Positions 9,494 through 20,510 of a DNA stretch of 64,000 bases are shown here, one piece after another. The DNA comes from Purpureocillium takamizusanense. Taxonomy: Eukaryota > Ascomycota > Sordariomycetes > Hypocreales > Ophiocordycipitaceae. The number at the start of each line of letters is the position of its first letter. The stretch's first letter is position 1. The stretch spans positions 1 to 64,000 of the forward strand of contig NC_063072.1 in NCBI RefSeq assembly GCF_022605165.1, read 5' to 3'. Below the pieces are notes generated by a model, which was not told the DNA's origin, ran no database searches, and saw only the letters and a program-made list of their open reading frames with translations. Both the position numbers and the translations under genes were made by a program.

Positions 9494-11777
9494 GGAACAG
9501 TGCGGGTTCCGTAGGTACGGTGAGGGTGAACCACTGTCTGGGGTCCGATGGCAAGAATGCTTGTTGCCGACATGGCAGATTTCGAGACGATATGGTTACA
9601 GTGCTGGGTAAATGTGCGAACAATCAGGGAAGCGCGGTAGGTATATAGCCGTTCTGAAGCTGGCAAATTCCGAGGCATCCTGCAGCAGGCCCTGAGTCGA
9701 CGTCGCAGCTATCAGCTATCTAAACTGGAAGAGCGACTCTATTAGACTGATGCAAGTATCTGTGTTTGGAAGAATCGAATAGGGAGTGCTATCGGACTAT
9801 GATGACAAGGATGGCTTACAAGCTTCGTACCGCCGGATGTCTGGCCCACACCGCTGATGCACTACCTCTGTTTGGCTTTTGCTTTCTGGTTTCATCAACC
9901 CAACGAATCGGTAAACATTTACACAGCAACTTAACTCGGGCATGTCTTGTGATGTGTCATGCCACATTATGTACGGCAAAGATCAGTGCCTACGAGAATC
10001 GTCACAGGACCCAGGACCATGGCACAGTTCGGATGCAGTCCGGGTCCATAGTGGGGCGGCTCATGATAGGGCATTGCGGCTACATTGTTCGGTTTTTAAG
10101 ACATTTATAGAAGGCTTGCACGGAATGTAGCGGGTTTCAGTGTCACGGCGAAACATTCACAAAATTCGATACGTGTCCATCTGCGGAAGGAGTCGAGCTC
10201 AAGACAGTCACAATTGCTTGTCTTGTCGCACCTACCTCTCAATTTTCTCTATCCAGGCAAACCTGATCTCCTTCCTCACCGTGTCAAGTTACCCGATCAT
10301 GAGGACTCTCTGTCTAAGACCTGCACAAGCTACTCATGGATGTCTCGCATGTATGTATCTGGCTGCTTCAAGCGAGTGCTACGTCATGTGTACGTTGTTC
10401 ATGGTGATAGTTAAATGCTGCACTATCATTGCCTTCAATAGTACGACCTCATGCTATAAGGGTGGACGGCGACGAGACCTCTTCAGATCCAAACCCCCTA
10501 GTGGATGCCGTGGGAAGCAGGAAGAGCTTTTATAACCATTTACAGTAGTCCGGCTGGCAGGTGTACCATATTCGCAACCGGGAGAACAAGACATCACTCT
10601 CTCTGGGAGCAAAATCGGTGTACTGATGCAAGCAATTGAGATTTATCTCTACACTGGCCCGTTACTCGCGAATTAGCTTACAGTTCCAAAGGATTGTCTC
10701 AGTGGCTAATGTGACCAGCAGGGCGTGGCCGGGATGCGAATTATGATCAAATTCGAGCTTTCACGCATCACCCATGACCTTATAGCCGACGCTCTGTATT
10801 CCCTCCGTTCAACAGATGATGCTTGCCACAGTCGAGTTCCCTTTCAACGACGTAGCTTGAGCCTTCGAATGCCGCTTAACTGACTGACTTGGATGTACCG
10901 CGCTGAGCCGTGACCTGGCCTTATAGTTGGCTGTTACGTTACGCACTTCACTACGGCTTGCTAGCCGTAGATTCCCATAACCCCGCCCGTGCCGACCAGA
11001 CGAGCTTCGGGGGACGCGTAATTCAGGAGTATGGCAGTATGGGGCGGGGGTTCAACCTGCAACCGTTGGATGGTGTTAATGGATAATGCGACGATGATCT
11101 GACCAACGGAACTGCAATAAAGCATCGAGGGGCCTTGGTAGTACACCAAGATCTTCTAGTCACTATACCTCAAAGCGAGATGCATAAGTTCGCAATTTAG
11201 GCAATTCCCACCTCCATAACAAGGTGGGACGGATAATAACTAGATCACCCGCTCTACGATCCGGGCCGCAGCATGTTCCCGTTACACTTTACCGAGTTGA
11301 ACCTACGACAGTTATCTTTAAAAAGGCATGCGCCATTTGTTGGCCCAGTGTCTTGCGCAGGATGGTAGCATTGCAGTTCGGATGAAGGCCGAGCATTCGT
11401 CATCATTACATGAAGTACTATACTTGAGGATGTTATGAAGGCTTGATATGTCAAAATGATGCGCTCACTACTGCTGACCATAAACAATCAATCTAACTGA
11501 TGTAAGATTAAACAAACTCTCGACGAACAAATACAAATATTCGTCTTTCGCTATCACTATGGATCCTCAATCACATCAAACTTCCGACTTCGAACCACTA
11601 AAGCATTATGTAGCATATTCGAAATGTTTCGTGACATTGTGGCTCATCAATCATAGACCGAGCAAGACGAAATTACGGTTAATATATTTAATCGTAATAG
11701 AGACACCGAACCTCCCGCCTTCGTTGATCTCCTTTTCCATCATCTTGAACTTGGGCAACTCATTCATCGCCTAAATC
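9494..11777. other. No supported gene
   Basis: Several short open frames on both strands, none with a recognisable domain or consistent exon structure. The last 200 bp probably hold the promoter and leader of the cysteine-rich gene at 11778. Confidence 0.5.
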
Positions 11778-12062
11778 ATGCAGGCCATAAAGTTCTCTCA
11801 GTTGCTTACAATGACAACGTTGCTGACATCGTCTGCATTTGCAAGTCCAACGAGTGGACGGGAACAGTCCGAGGCCGGGGGTAAAGATGATGTCATTCTC
11901 TGTCCAAAGTTCCATATCGCTGGATGTGGTGACAAGGGAGGCCAGGTGCCGTCTTACTGCACCGACACCAAGATTTGTCACTGTTCGGGTATCGGTGTCT
12001 ACGGATGCAACAGCCCTGACAAGACAAAGCTTTGCAAATCTAAGTGCTGCGGCTGCAGATGA
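11778..12062 (+). CDS. Small secreted ten-cysteine protein
   Basis: A 94-residue intronless ORF starting at the first ATG after an A/C-rich leader. Residues 1 to about 22 (MQAIKFSQLL, then a Leu/Thr/Ser-rich core ending AFA) form a signal peptide with an Ala-X-Ala-like cleavage site. The mature part, about 72 residues, is Gly/Lys-rich and carries ten cysteines, all in its last 55 residues, spaced C-x7-C-x10-C-x5-C-x-C-x7-C-x8-C-x3-CC-x-C. An even number of cysteines suggests five disulfides. Such proteins in fungi are usually effectors, antimicrobial peptides or wall ligands. I do not recognise this spacing as a named family and assign no activity. It lies about 265 bp from the convergently transcribed end of the MFS pseudogene. 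Confidence 0.8.
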   Translation: MQAIKFSQLLTMTTLLTSSAFASPTSGREQSEAGGKDDVILCPKFHIAGCGDKGGQVPSYCTDTKICHCSGIGVYGCNSPDKTKLCKSKCCGCR

Positions 12063-12326
12063 AACGTATGAGTTATGTGGCGGAGGCCTGCGAAACGTTA
12101 TGCACGCCAGCTCACAGTGGGTAGGAGTCGTTAGGGGGGCGGTCGTTACCGCAATTTGATTCATACACGTGGAGATTCCGTATCTTGGTCTATTCAACAT
12201 AGCCAAGGAAGCAACCTGGAATGTGGTTCAACTCAAGCTCAATTCAGATATCTGCGTGCATTGCGGTTACTGGGTGGTGGGTAAGACCAAACTTCGCCTC
12301 CTATGAATCGGAATTCGATAGCAACG

Positions 12327-14498
12327 CTACGAGACCTGGCCAGTCTTGATGGCTGGAAACCTGCGCGGGTGCTTCTCAAAAAGGAGCCCTACTGATAGCA
12401 ATGAAACGATGCTAAAGTACATCATCACCCTCATTTGCTGAGAGTAGCCAGCAGCAAACAATGATCGCGACTGGTGCTGTAGCTTCTGGGGCAGTAATGT
12501 GATGTTGCTGATGTCCGTGAGTATCGATCTGATCTGCTCAGGTGTCAAAAATTCGCGAGCCCCTGTTTTCAGATGGTTTTTCAGGCGAGCTGAGCAGACT
12601 GCGAGCCCGATGGTGCCCCCGACCACGCGGATTTGCGTGACAGCTGCCATCGTAACGGCTGCGGTCGTGATATTAGTATTATATCGTTTTTACAAATGAA
12701 CAAATTTTAGGTGGGGTTCTTACGCATGTCCTTTTCTCTGACAATCATAGGCGCCATGATGAGGATGGTGCTCAAATTAAGACCAAAGCCCAGCCCCATA
12801 ATGACTTGATAGCCGTACTGAACGTTGGCTATTCCCAGGTCCTTAGAGTCTAGGGAGCTGAATAGACCCACTCCGAGTGTTTGAAGGCAGCTCCCTAGGA
12901 TAAGTAGGTAAAGAGGGGGCCATCTCAACTTCGAGATGAAAAGCCCCGACAGACTACTTGCAACCGGGGAAAGAAGCAGCAGAGGTAGCATCCTGAGCCC
13001 GGCATCAATTGCTGTAGTGCCATTTACCGCCTGGAGCCGCTGTGGTATGTTGATAATGGCAGCCATAAAGGGAAACCCAGTCAGGAAAGCGTGACTAGAG
13101 ACAACAGCGATTAGTGGGTAGGCTACGGGGTTGAAATAGATGATACCATGCCTACCATAAAAGTCCCAGGACAAGTCGGTTACAAGCAACTCTCCACGGG
13201 AAAATAGGTTCAGGAAAGGTATTCCGCAGTGACAGTTGCCTCTGCCACGTCATAAAGCCCAACCACAAGAGGCCCGACAGGGTGAAGGCGACTATAATCG
13301 TAACACTATTCCAGGCATGTGCTACCCCGCCCTGCTCCAGGGCGAAAACAAGAGTGATTGAAGAACCTAGCAATAGGAGCGCCCCAAGGTAGTCGATCCG
13401 TCGCCAGGCTTGGTTGGAGATCATAGAGCGAAGATAGCCCTGCGAGTAGCCGTAAGGGAACCCGAACGGTATGGAGACAACCAGTAGCAAAGCCGCGAGT
13501 AGTCCTCCCGGGCCACTGTTAAATTAAATCAGTGTCTCAGCGACAATTCATGTATAGTGTTGCAACTGACTTGAGTAGAAATACCCATCGCCACGTAGTA
13601 TGATCGACGATTCCCCCTCCTATGACGGGTCCCAAGACACTGGACAGGGCAAACATAGATGAGGTGACCGAGATGTACGTCGCATATTTGGTTGGGGGCA
13701 CCATCAACGGCACCATAACGGTGCAAAGGGAATAAATCCCTGAGCCACCGATACCTTGAAAGGCGCGGAAAATAATGCTGTGCCAGGCGTTTTCGTCAGC
13801 CCGCCCTTGGTACACCGTGCGTGACCTTTGACTTACAGCTGTAGCATGGAGTTGGCGAAGCCACACGCAAGGGGAAACATAGAAAACATAGCAAGGGCGC
13901 AGAGCAGCATTAACTTGTATCCGACGATTCCGCCGAGCCTCGCATAAATGACCAGAAACCCTAGGTATCATACGAAGAGTTGGCTTGAAGTTACCTCCGT
14001 GACTATATCAAAGGAGTTTATTACCTGCGTACGTCAAAAAATACGACGTCACAATCCAGCTGCTCATGTTGAAGCCCTCTAGCGAGTTAACAATTTACAC
14101 TAAAGATGTGCTGACGATAGTCGTCTCTAAAGTCGAGAGTAATAAGCTGATACAGAGTCTGCATTAGAATTGACAGAGGTGTTAGCCTTGTCCACCTTGA
14201 TCAACTCATCAAGGGCAGCGGGCGATACGAGTGGCACATACGCTGCTGTCAAACCGTGCAATCTCCAGCCAGTGTGAAACACTTTTGGCACGGACACGTC
14301 CCTGTCGCTACCCCTGTCAAGGTTATCGTTCTCCGCACCCGTGGCCACCGGCGTGGATTGATCGCCAGGTGCTCTTAACGAGATAGCGGTCCTGGCAGTC
14401 CTGGGCTCAACGGACTGGAGGGTATGTGCTGGCGCCTTACGCTTGCCTTCGAGTGACGATTTCAGCCCGGTCAATGGGCTCTCCGCGGACGCCGTCAT
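12327..14498 (-). pseudogene. MFS drug:H+ antiporter-type transporter, one in-frame stop
   Basis: Seven exons (14242-14498, 14025-14158, 13837-13960, 13571-13777, 13156-13515, 12724-13094, 12327-12658) join through consensus splice sites to 595 codons. The N-terminus is a long polar cytosolic tail. GWRLHGLTAAL begins helix 1, then LEGFNMSSWIVTSYFLTYAG, FRAFQGIGGSGIYS, GPVIGGGIVDHTTWRWVFLL and INIPQRLQAVNG follow. These are hallmarks of the fungal DHA/EmrB-QacA-like MFS family, which exports toxins and small metabolites from the plasma membrane. Codon 107 (14095-14097), just before IVNSLEGF, is TAA. Everything after it is open and in frame, so the decay is very recent, or the stop is a sequencing error or strain polymorphism. 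The change does not look like RIP if the lost codon was Ser TCA. Confidence 0.85.
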
Positions 14499-15391
14499 CT
14501 TAGGTTCTAAAAATACAGATACTTTCTAGACGCGGTGCAAAATAACGTCGAAGGGAAATGGTAGCTGAAGGGTATAGGTAGGGATCAAAAATTTCGACCG
14601 TGGTGCCCGAATCAAATACAAGAAGTATCAGATTAATGAGGGGTTTCTAGCAGGGGTCCCTCTTTAAGGATCCCTTACTATACGTAACCATAAAATAGCT
14701 AGGTAGTACTATATACCATCCTATATACCTAAGGGAATATATTAGTATAGTATTCTAATTATAGCTATTTAATAGATTATATAGTTTTATATAAAGCCTC
14801 TAGCTTATATCTTAGATCTTTCTTTTAATAGAATAAATAAAAATCTTTACAGGTATTATTGATATAACTTTAAAAGGCTAATATTTATTATTATTATTAG
14901 TTATGCTATTAATATAACTACCTTTTTACTTAATATATTACCGGCTCTATAAACTTGCTTTTCTAGCTAATCCTATATTATACAGCCTAATATACTTATA
15001 TATAATTTATAGCCGAGGCTAGTATATAATAATGATTAAGTCCGTTAGTAAGTAGCCTATTTATATATATATCCGGCGTATATATATAACTATCATTTTA
15101 ATATTATTACGAAGACCTCCTATAATGCCTCCTATAAAATGTTATTTAATACCTATATTACAGCCGTATAATAGGCCTTATATAATAACGACGAGTAAGC
15201 TCGCAGTATAAGTCTGGGAATTAATATAAGACCGAGAGGAAACGACTATAGCGGGAGGGGTGGCTAAGAAACTAGTGTTAATATCGATACTTAGGGCCCG
15301 AAGGACCTTATAGTTAAAACGATATTCCCGCCTTTGTGTTATGGAACGGAAACTAGGCTGCTATCTTCGAAGTACCTAGAGCGCCCCTCCT
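14499..15391. repeat. TA-rich RIP-like block (core about 14640-15240)
   Basis: After the MFS promoter region the sequence turns TA-rich, with many TATA and CTA/TAG words and few CpA, from about 14640 to 15240, then returns to normal composition near the NCS1 gene. No ORF is visible. It is probably an old transposon copy erased by RIP. I see no terminal repeats. Confidence 0.65.
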
Positions 15392-17345
15392 CTACGTGTC
15401 ACCCTGTGGTCGACCGCTCGGTATGGAACTATTTACCCCTTGACCTGATAGATCGAAACTGTCGGAAATGTCTTGCTCGCGAATGACATCAACCGGCTCA
15501 AGCCACCCCTTATCACCAAAAGGGATTTGGTGTGGAACCGGCCATAGGGCACAAAACAAAATATAAGATGCAGCAGATGCTCCGATACCAATAAAGACGG
15601 CGAAGTCAAAGGATCGTCGCGCGGACTCGGAAACCTGGACGCCAAGAGCGCCCGCAAAGCCATATAGTGATGGAACGATGCCAAGAATGTACGCAGCTAC
15701 TGCGCGCAAGTTAAACCCGTTCCAGTAATAATACGAACCCGCCTGAGAGGAACTGAACAGATCCTCAACGTTAAAATAGCCCCGGGTAAGCAAAAAGTAA
15801 TGAGCGAGCATAATTCCGATAAAGGACGAAAGGAAGAGACTGGGAGTTTTAGTAAGCTATTGCTCAGGCGGGGAATAAGGATATAAGCATAGCGTAGGCG
15901 TCCTCACCCGTAGTTACTTAAAAACGCGAGAAAGCCAGTTGCAGTAGCGATGAGTCGCCAAGGGCATATTGCCATACAGAGGCATCCGGCGACTATTGTT
16001 CCACGTCGATAGTTGATATACTTGGGGAATAACCCAGCGAGGTCGTTACCAGCTCTAAGATGGTCTAATTAGCAAATCAAGAAGGGCCTAAAGGGGGACT
16101 TCATCTCATACGGAAGACCATTTGACAGCATATTACTAACGAGCGACGAGTACGTAAAAGCAAGCCCAAGGAAGAAGCACGCAGCCCTGGCTTTTGGTGT
16201 GTAGTTATTAGCCAGTATTTGGTCGAGAAGAAGAATAGGATTCCATTGCGGCTGCTAATATTAGAGACGCACAACGAGCGAAGGCGGGTGCAAGCGTACC
16301 TTTTTATATATAAGTGCTCCAGAAGACGCCACTAGAGTTCCAACGAGGGCGATAAGCAAATGGGCGATAGGGCCGCCGACGATCTGCATTACGATCGGAT
16401 CACTGGGCTTCTTTGAGTACCTCTGCCAATCCGCGGCGTTCATGAGGTACGTTGTGCTGTTAGAGATGAAGAGCAAGAAGATCCGCACAACAAGCCAATA
16501 TTTCTTTGAGCCATGTAGTCGACTTGGGGCAGTGAATACGGGACCGATACCACCACCTAGGCGGATAGCCCATCCGAGTAAGGCAAATGCAGACGCGAAA
16601 TAGACAACAACCTTGATATAAATCATCTTCTTGATCCTAAGGACGGGAATGAGATTGAAACCCAAGACCAGGAACCTATTTGGCCCTGTTAATATAGTGA
16701 GCCAGACTTGTTAGCTGTCCACCATTCTTTTACGTACCAGAAAATTAGAATACCAATGAATTGGCCAGTTGTAGTTCCCTCCTCGGGGCCAAGGATTGGA
16801 GGGAGCTTATCCAAAGATGGAAAGATGGAATGGAGTGTCACACTAAAATCGTCCTATGGTCAGTTCTCAAGAAGTGCAAATATAACACAGTTCGGAAACA
16901 TTGGCATGGCATACTAAACACAAAGCCCACCTTGCGCGACTGAGATACCCATCCAGATTATTCCGATTACTACACGATTCACCACGGGCCACCACGCGCC
17001 GTATACTCCCCAGCTGCTCCGAATGAGAGCCGGAAGTGGCATATGATACACAGCGCCACAGCGTCCATTGGCCACGATAAGTGCCTCGACGATTATGCGG
17101 CTACCGAGTATGACAAGTATTGTCTCCCAGGCGGAGAGTCCCAGGGCAATGCTGGCAGCAGGCGCTTGCCAGAAGCCAGGCGAGGAGGCGGACGACAGCC
17201 AGAACATGAGCCAAAGGAACCGGCCCCACGTACGGTCCTTGAGTCGCAGAGGGCGGAGATCATCATTGTCCAGGAAGCTCGCCGTGGGAGTTCCGTCCCG
17301 TGGTTTAACCTGAGCCCTTTTGGTCCAATGCGAAAGAGTGCCCAT
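15392..17345 (-). CDS. NCS1-family nucleobase/allantoin-type permease
   Basis: Six exons (16915-17345, 16738-16842, 16300-16675, 16112-16254, 15908-16054, 15392-15839) join to 550 codons with no lesion, giving 549 residues, the normal size for fungal Fur/Dal4-like permeases. Exon 1 reads NDDLRPLRLKDRTWGRFLW and WETILVILGSRIIVEALIV; later come FPSLDKLPPILG, TTTGQFIGILIFW, NSTTYLMNAADWQRYSKKP, NYTPKARAACFFLG, AGNDLAGLFPKYINYRRG and FNLRAVAAYILGI. About twelve membrane helices are expected. The family imports uracil, uridine, allantoin, thiamine or related compounds by proton symport at the plasma membrane. The exact substrate cannot be read from the sequence. The ATG at 17345 gives a short cytosolic N-terminus as in relatives. 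Two copies of a 13-bp direct repeat lie 138-190 bp upstream. Confidence 0.92.
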
Positions 17346-17482
17346 GATGGTCTGTCAATGCTGAAGTACTGGAGCTGCGCGCGCTATGAAATAGAAGTTC
17401 CTAAACGGGTGCAAGCAACTAGTCCTCCCCGACTGCATCAACACGTTCACATTTTATACCCGTTAGGGGGTCCTTCGGAGAC

Positions 17483-17532
17483 CAACTAAGCGGCACCCGT
17501 TGGTGGGTTATTTGGAGGTCAACTAAGCGGCA
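17483..17532. repeat. Direct repeat CAACTAAGCGGCA x2 upstream of the NCS1 permease
   Basis: Identical 13-mers at 17483-17495 and 17520-17532, 37 bp apart, about 140-190 bp upstream of the permease start. The first is part of CGGCACCCG, a CGG/CCG inverted pair of the kind Zn2Cys6 regulators bind. A regulatory role is inference. Confidence 0.4.
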
Positions 17533-18483
17533 GACTGATTAGTTAGCCATAGAAACCCGACGTAGGAGTGTCGCATATAAATATAGTCACATGGGGAGAT
17601 GGTATATTTTACACACTAATGGTCAGGTATGGTATCACAGCCCATCGAGGCACATAGACGATATGGGGTCCCCGCAGGTCACAGCGCATCATACTATAGC
17701 AATTGCGGCACTAGGATATCCGGATTAAAAATCATCTACTCTCTCATCCCCACCCGGGTATCGTTGGAGACATTATCCCCGGCAACTTGCTGCCTTTGGT
17801 GCGTCTTTTGCGTGGGTTGAAGCGGTGGCTCTCTGCGCCATACTCAGGCGCAGCAAGCCGCATGTGTCGGCACCCCCGGTTTTACATCAATTTCTGCAGT
17901 GGTCAAAATAGAAAGAACAAAGCCGGCACAGTGGAGTAGCGCAACGTTCAAATGCCCCGATGAACCGAGTTGCGCTGCACGTGGTGATGATGCGCGGTCC
18001 CAGTCCGCACGTAACACAGCCCCGTACTTCGTACCTACTGGTGGCACCGCAGCGTCAAGAGGCTGCGAGCCGGTGGGGCGACGCAAATCTGGCATCGGAA
18101 ACTAATCAACGTGCTGTCAAAGCATCTATCCGTTCCTGGGAAGCCCCGCTCATTCCGCGAACCGCGGCCCACGAGTCGTGAACATGGAAAACGCAGCGCC
18201 GCAGCAGAGTGCCACTCGTGGCACATTACCAGCCGCGTATCGTCGTAACACAACGACGGCTTATTAGTGCTGCGCCTCTGATGTGCCACTCGATCTCGAC
18301 GTTTTCGCCATCCCGAGTGGCTGGTCCGTTGTTGGTGGGCCTTCTTCGGTCGGCTGAGCGACAATGGTTCCGTGAAACCCACTTGACTCCGCCCGAGCTC
18401 CGACCTCACACCAAGCCACAAGGGTCTTGCCCCGCCATTGGTGGAACCTCCATTTTGACGTCATCAGCCGTATCTTTTTATCG
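17533..18483. other. No supported gene
   Basis: Open frames run on both strands between 17844 and 18595, but none has a recognisable domain. Part could belong to the 3' end of the small membrane-protein gene at 18484-18834 if that gene has a further exon. Confidence 0.4.
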
Positions 18484-18834
18484 TCAATTCCTCGTCGGTC
18501 GCGGTGCAACCCATATCCCTTCTACGGATACACCTCTCTTCAATGCTTCAGCCCCAAATGGCACCTCGTCATGCGCTGAGTCTTGTAGTCCGTAACGTCC
18601 AAGTCGTTCCGAGCGAGCCGCTTCCAAGTCTTTATATCGATGCACCCTGTGATTGAGCCAGCATAATCTAACCAGACCAGCCGCGATAACCAGAAAAATT
18701 GCACAAGCCAAAACCTGATTCTCAGTCAGTGGACCATTGGGTAATCGCTTCGTGGCTTCTTCGAGGAACAAGTGTTGGCTACTCACTAGTGTCATCTGCT
18801 GCCATAACTTCCAACCGACAAAAAATGCAGTCAT
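18484..18834 (-). CDS. Possible small single-pass membrane protein
   Basis: A 116-residue frame from ATG at 18834 (a longer frame upstream uses a non-ATG start). It has one clear transmembrane segment, VLACAIFLVIAAGLVRLCWL, at about residues 40-60. A basic, Glu/Arg-rich C-terminal tail follows and ends APRPTRN. No signal peptide is obvious. I do not recognise the family. The upstream 60 bp is C/A-rich, like a fungal leader, which supports the start. It could be an exon of a larger gene. Confidence 0.35.
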   Translation of the reverse strand: MTAFFVGWKLWQQMTLVSSQHLFLEEATKRLPNGPLTENQVLACAIFLVIAAGLVRLCWLNHRVHRYKDLEAARSERLGRYGLQDSAHDEVPFGAEALKRGVSVEGIWVAPRPTRN

Positions 18835-20510
18835 AGTGGTCGAATCTTGGGGTTGCAAAGCAATTATGCTTCTGTATGGGTGCTTGTATAGAAGGTGAGA
18901 CGATGATAAGTCAGGTTATGTAACTCGCCTCGTATATCTACAAAAACAAGGACAAAGAAATGCATCTGATACGGGCGCCTAAAGTGGGGTGTGTTGGTCT
19001 ATTTGACATTTTCAACTCGGCGACGTACTTAATCATGTCAAAGTGGGGAGCCTCATACTATACGATGACCACTCCGTATTGAGTGCCGATCTATCGTATT
19101 CCTCGCTTTCCGGCCATTCAAAAACGGTAACAAGCCGCTGGTTTTGGGCTAAGAAAACACTTCATTCCGCGGCTCGTTTTGTAGCCCACCACGAATCGAC
19201 ATACGTACTAGGTCTAAGGCAGATGAAGTGGCTAAGATGAGGTAAAAGGTCGGCGCTGGACTGACTCCGTAGCATAATGAGCTTTTTCGGCGCCAAACCC
19301 AGGTGTCACTCTTAAACAAGACTGCAGGCTTGAAAAACGTCGACTATAGTTGTGATAAAGTATCGCAAGCTCTGTTAACGATTACAGATAAGTCCAGCGA
19401 TGGTAGTACTTCTCTCTTTTCCAGCTTCCGTTGCTCTGATGCTGATATAAGAGATGACCAGTCATTTATGGGATATGACGTCCTCATTTTGGCAAGCAGC
19501 TCATTTTGCCCCAAAAGAGAATTCAGCCCGGCACATGTCTCCTTCGAATTAAATTCTTGATTGATGATTTGGAACTGCCTACTTCAGTTCCATCCTCGTC
19601 AGCTTGCACTACGTGACCGCTACGTCCTATATGACGAATCTAACAGGATAGCTATGGTTGTCGAGGTCAAGCATGATAGGAACTCCATGGCTAGCCAGGT
19701 CTTGCTGAGTCTACAACAGAGGTCGGGATCATGTCTTCCTCTACTTGACAAGCTATATCACGAGTGAGACGGGTCTTGATACCACAATAATATTTCTTAG
19801 CTCTCCCTACCGGATTCGATCCCGCTAGAAACATTCTTTGGGATGAAAAGCCTGCTGTATCTGTGGTGACGTTCTTCTGCGGTGACGTTTAACTGTTTCA
19901 GCGTACATGAAATGGTCCTGGAGAGCTCGGAGGTATTGGTGCAATCCGTTTTAATTGCGTGGGTAAAAGTCCACGTTCAGCCACTTCCAAGGGGGCCGTC
20001 GGTGATGAAGCCACAAGATGCGGAGTCGTCTGTCGGAGGAGCCAAGGCGGACAGCCCACTGGACTTCATTCTGTTTATTGTGAGACATGACTGATAAAAC
20101 ATTACTTAAAAATTCTTCTAAGAGCTTTTTCTTTTTCTTTTTTTTTTTTTTAGAAAAACAGGAAAATCCACTAGCTGAGCTTGTTCTGTCGGCAGGACAT
20201 GTGGTGCCGATACCATCGCGCAGACAATACGAGGCGGTCCACTCGGTGGAACACCTGGCGATGGCGAAGCTGACTCGACAAGCTCCACCCCCTCCCCCCT
20301 TTGCCACTCTAAAGGCCGGTTACCGCTGGTAAATCGACGTACAGAAGTACCGTGATGTTACGGCAGCTCGCCGAACGTCCGTATTGAAAAGGTGCTTGCG
20401 GCCCTCTTCAAGGAATGCGCGGTTGCTTCCCGAAATTTGTCATGACCATTTGCCAACTTTGTTGAGACCCCTTTTGTCCAAGCCGGTCCGCCTCCAGCGT
20501 CGCCGCCGTC
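18835..20510. other. No supported gene
   Basis: Two adjacent frames at 19303-19767 (+) look protein-like in composition but match nothing I know and need a stop or intron between them. A T-rich tract lies at 20126-20151. The last 150 bp is the likely promoter and leader of the GT2 gene. Confidence 0.4.
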
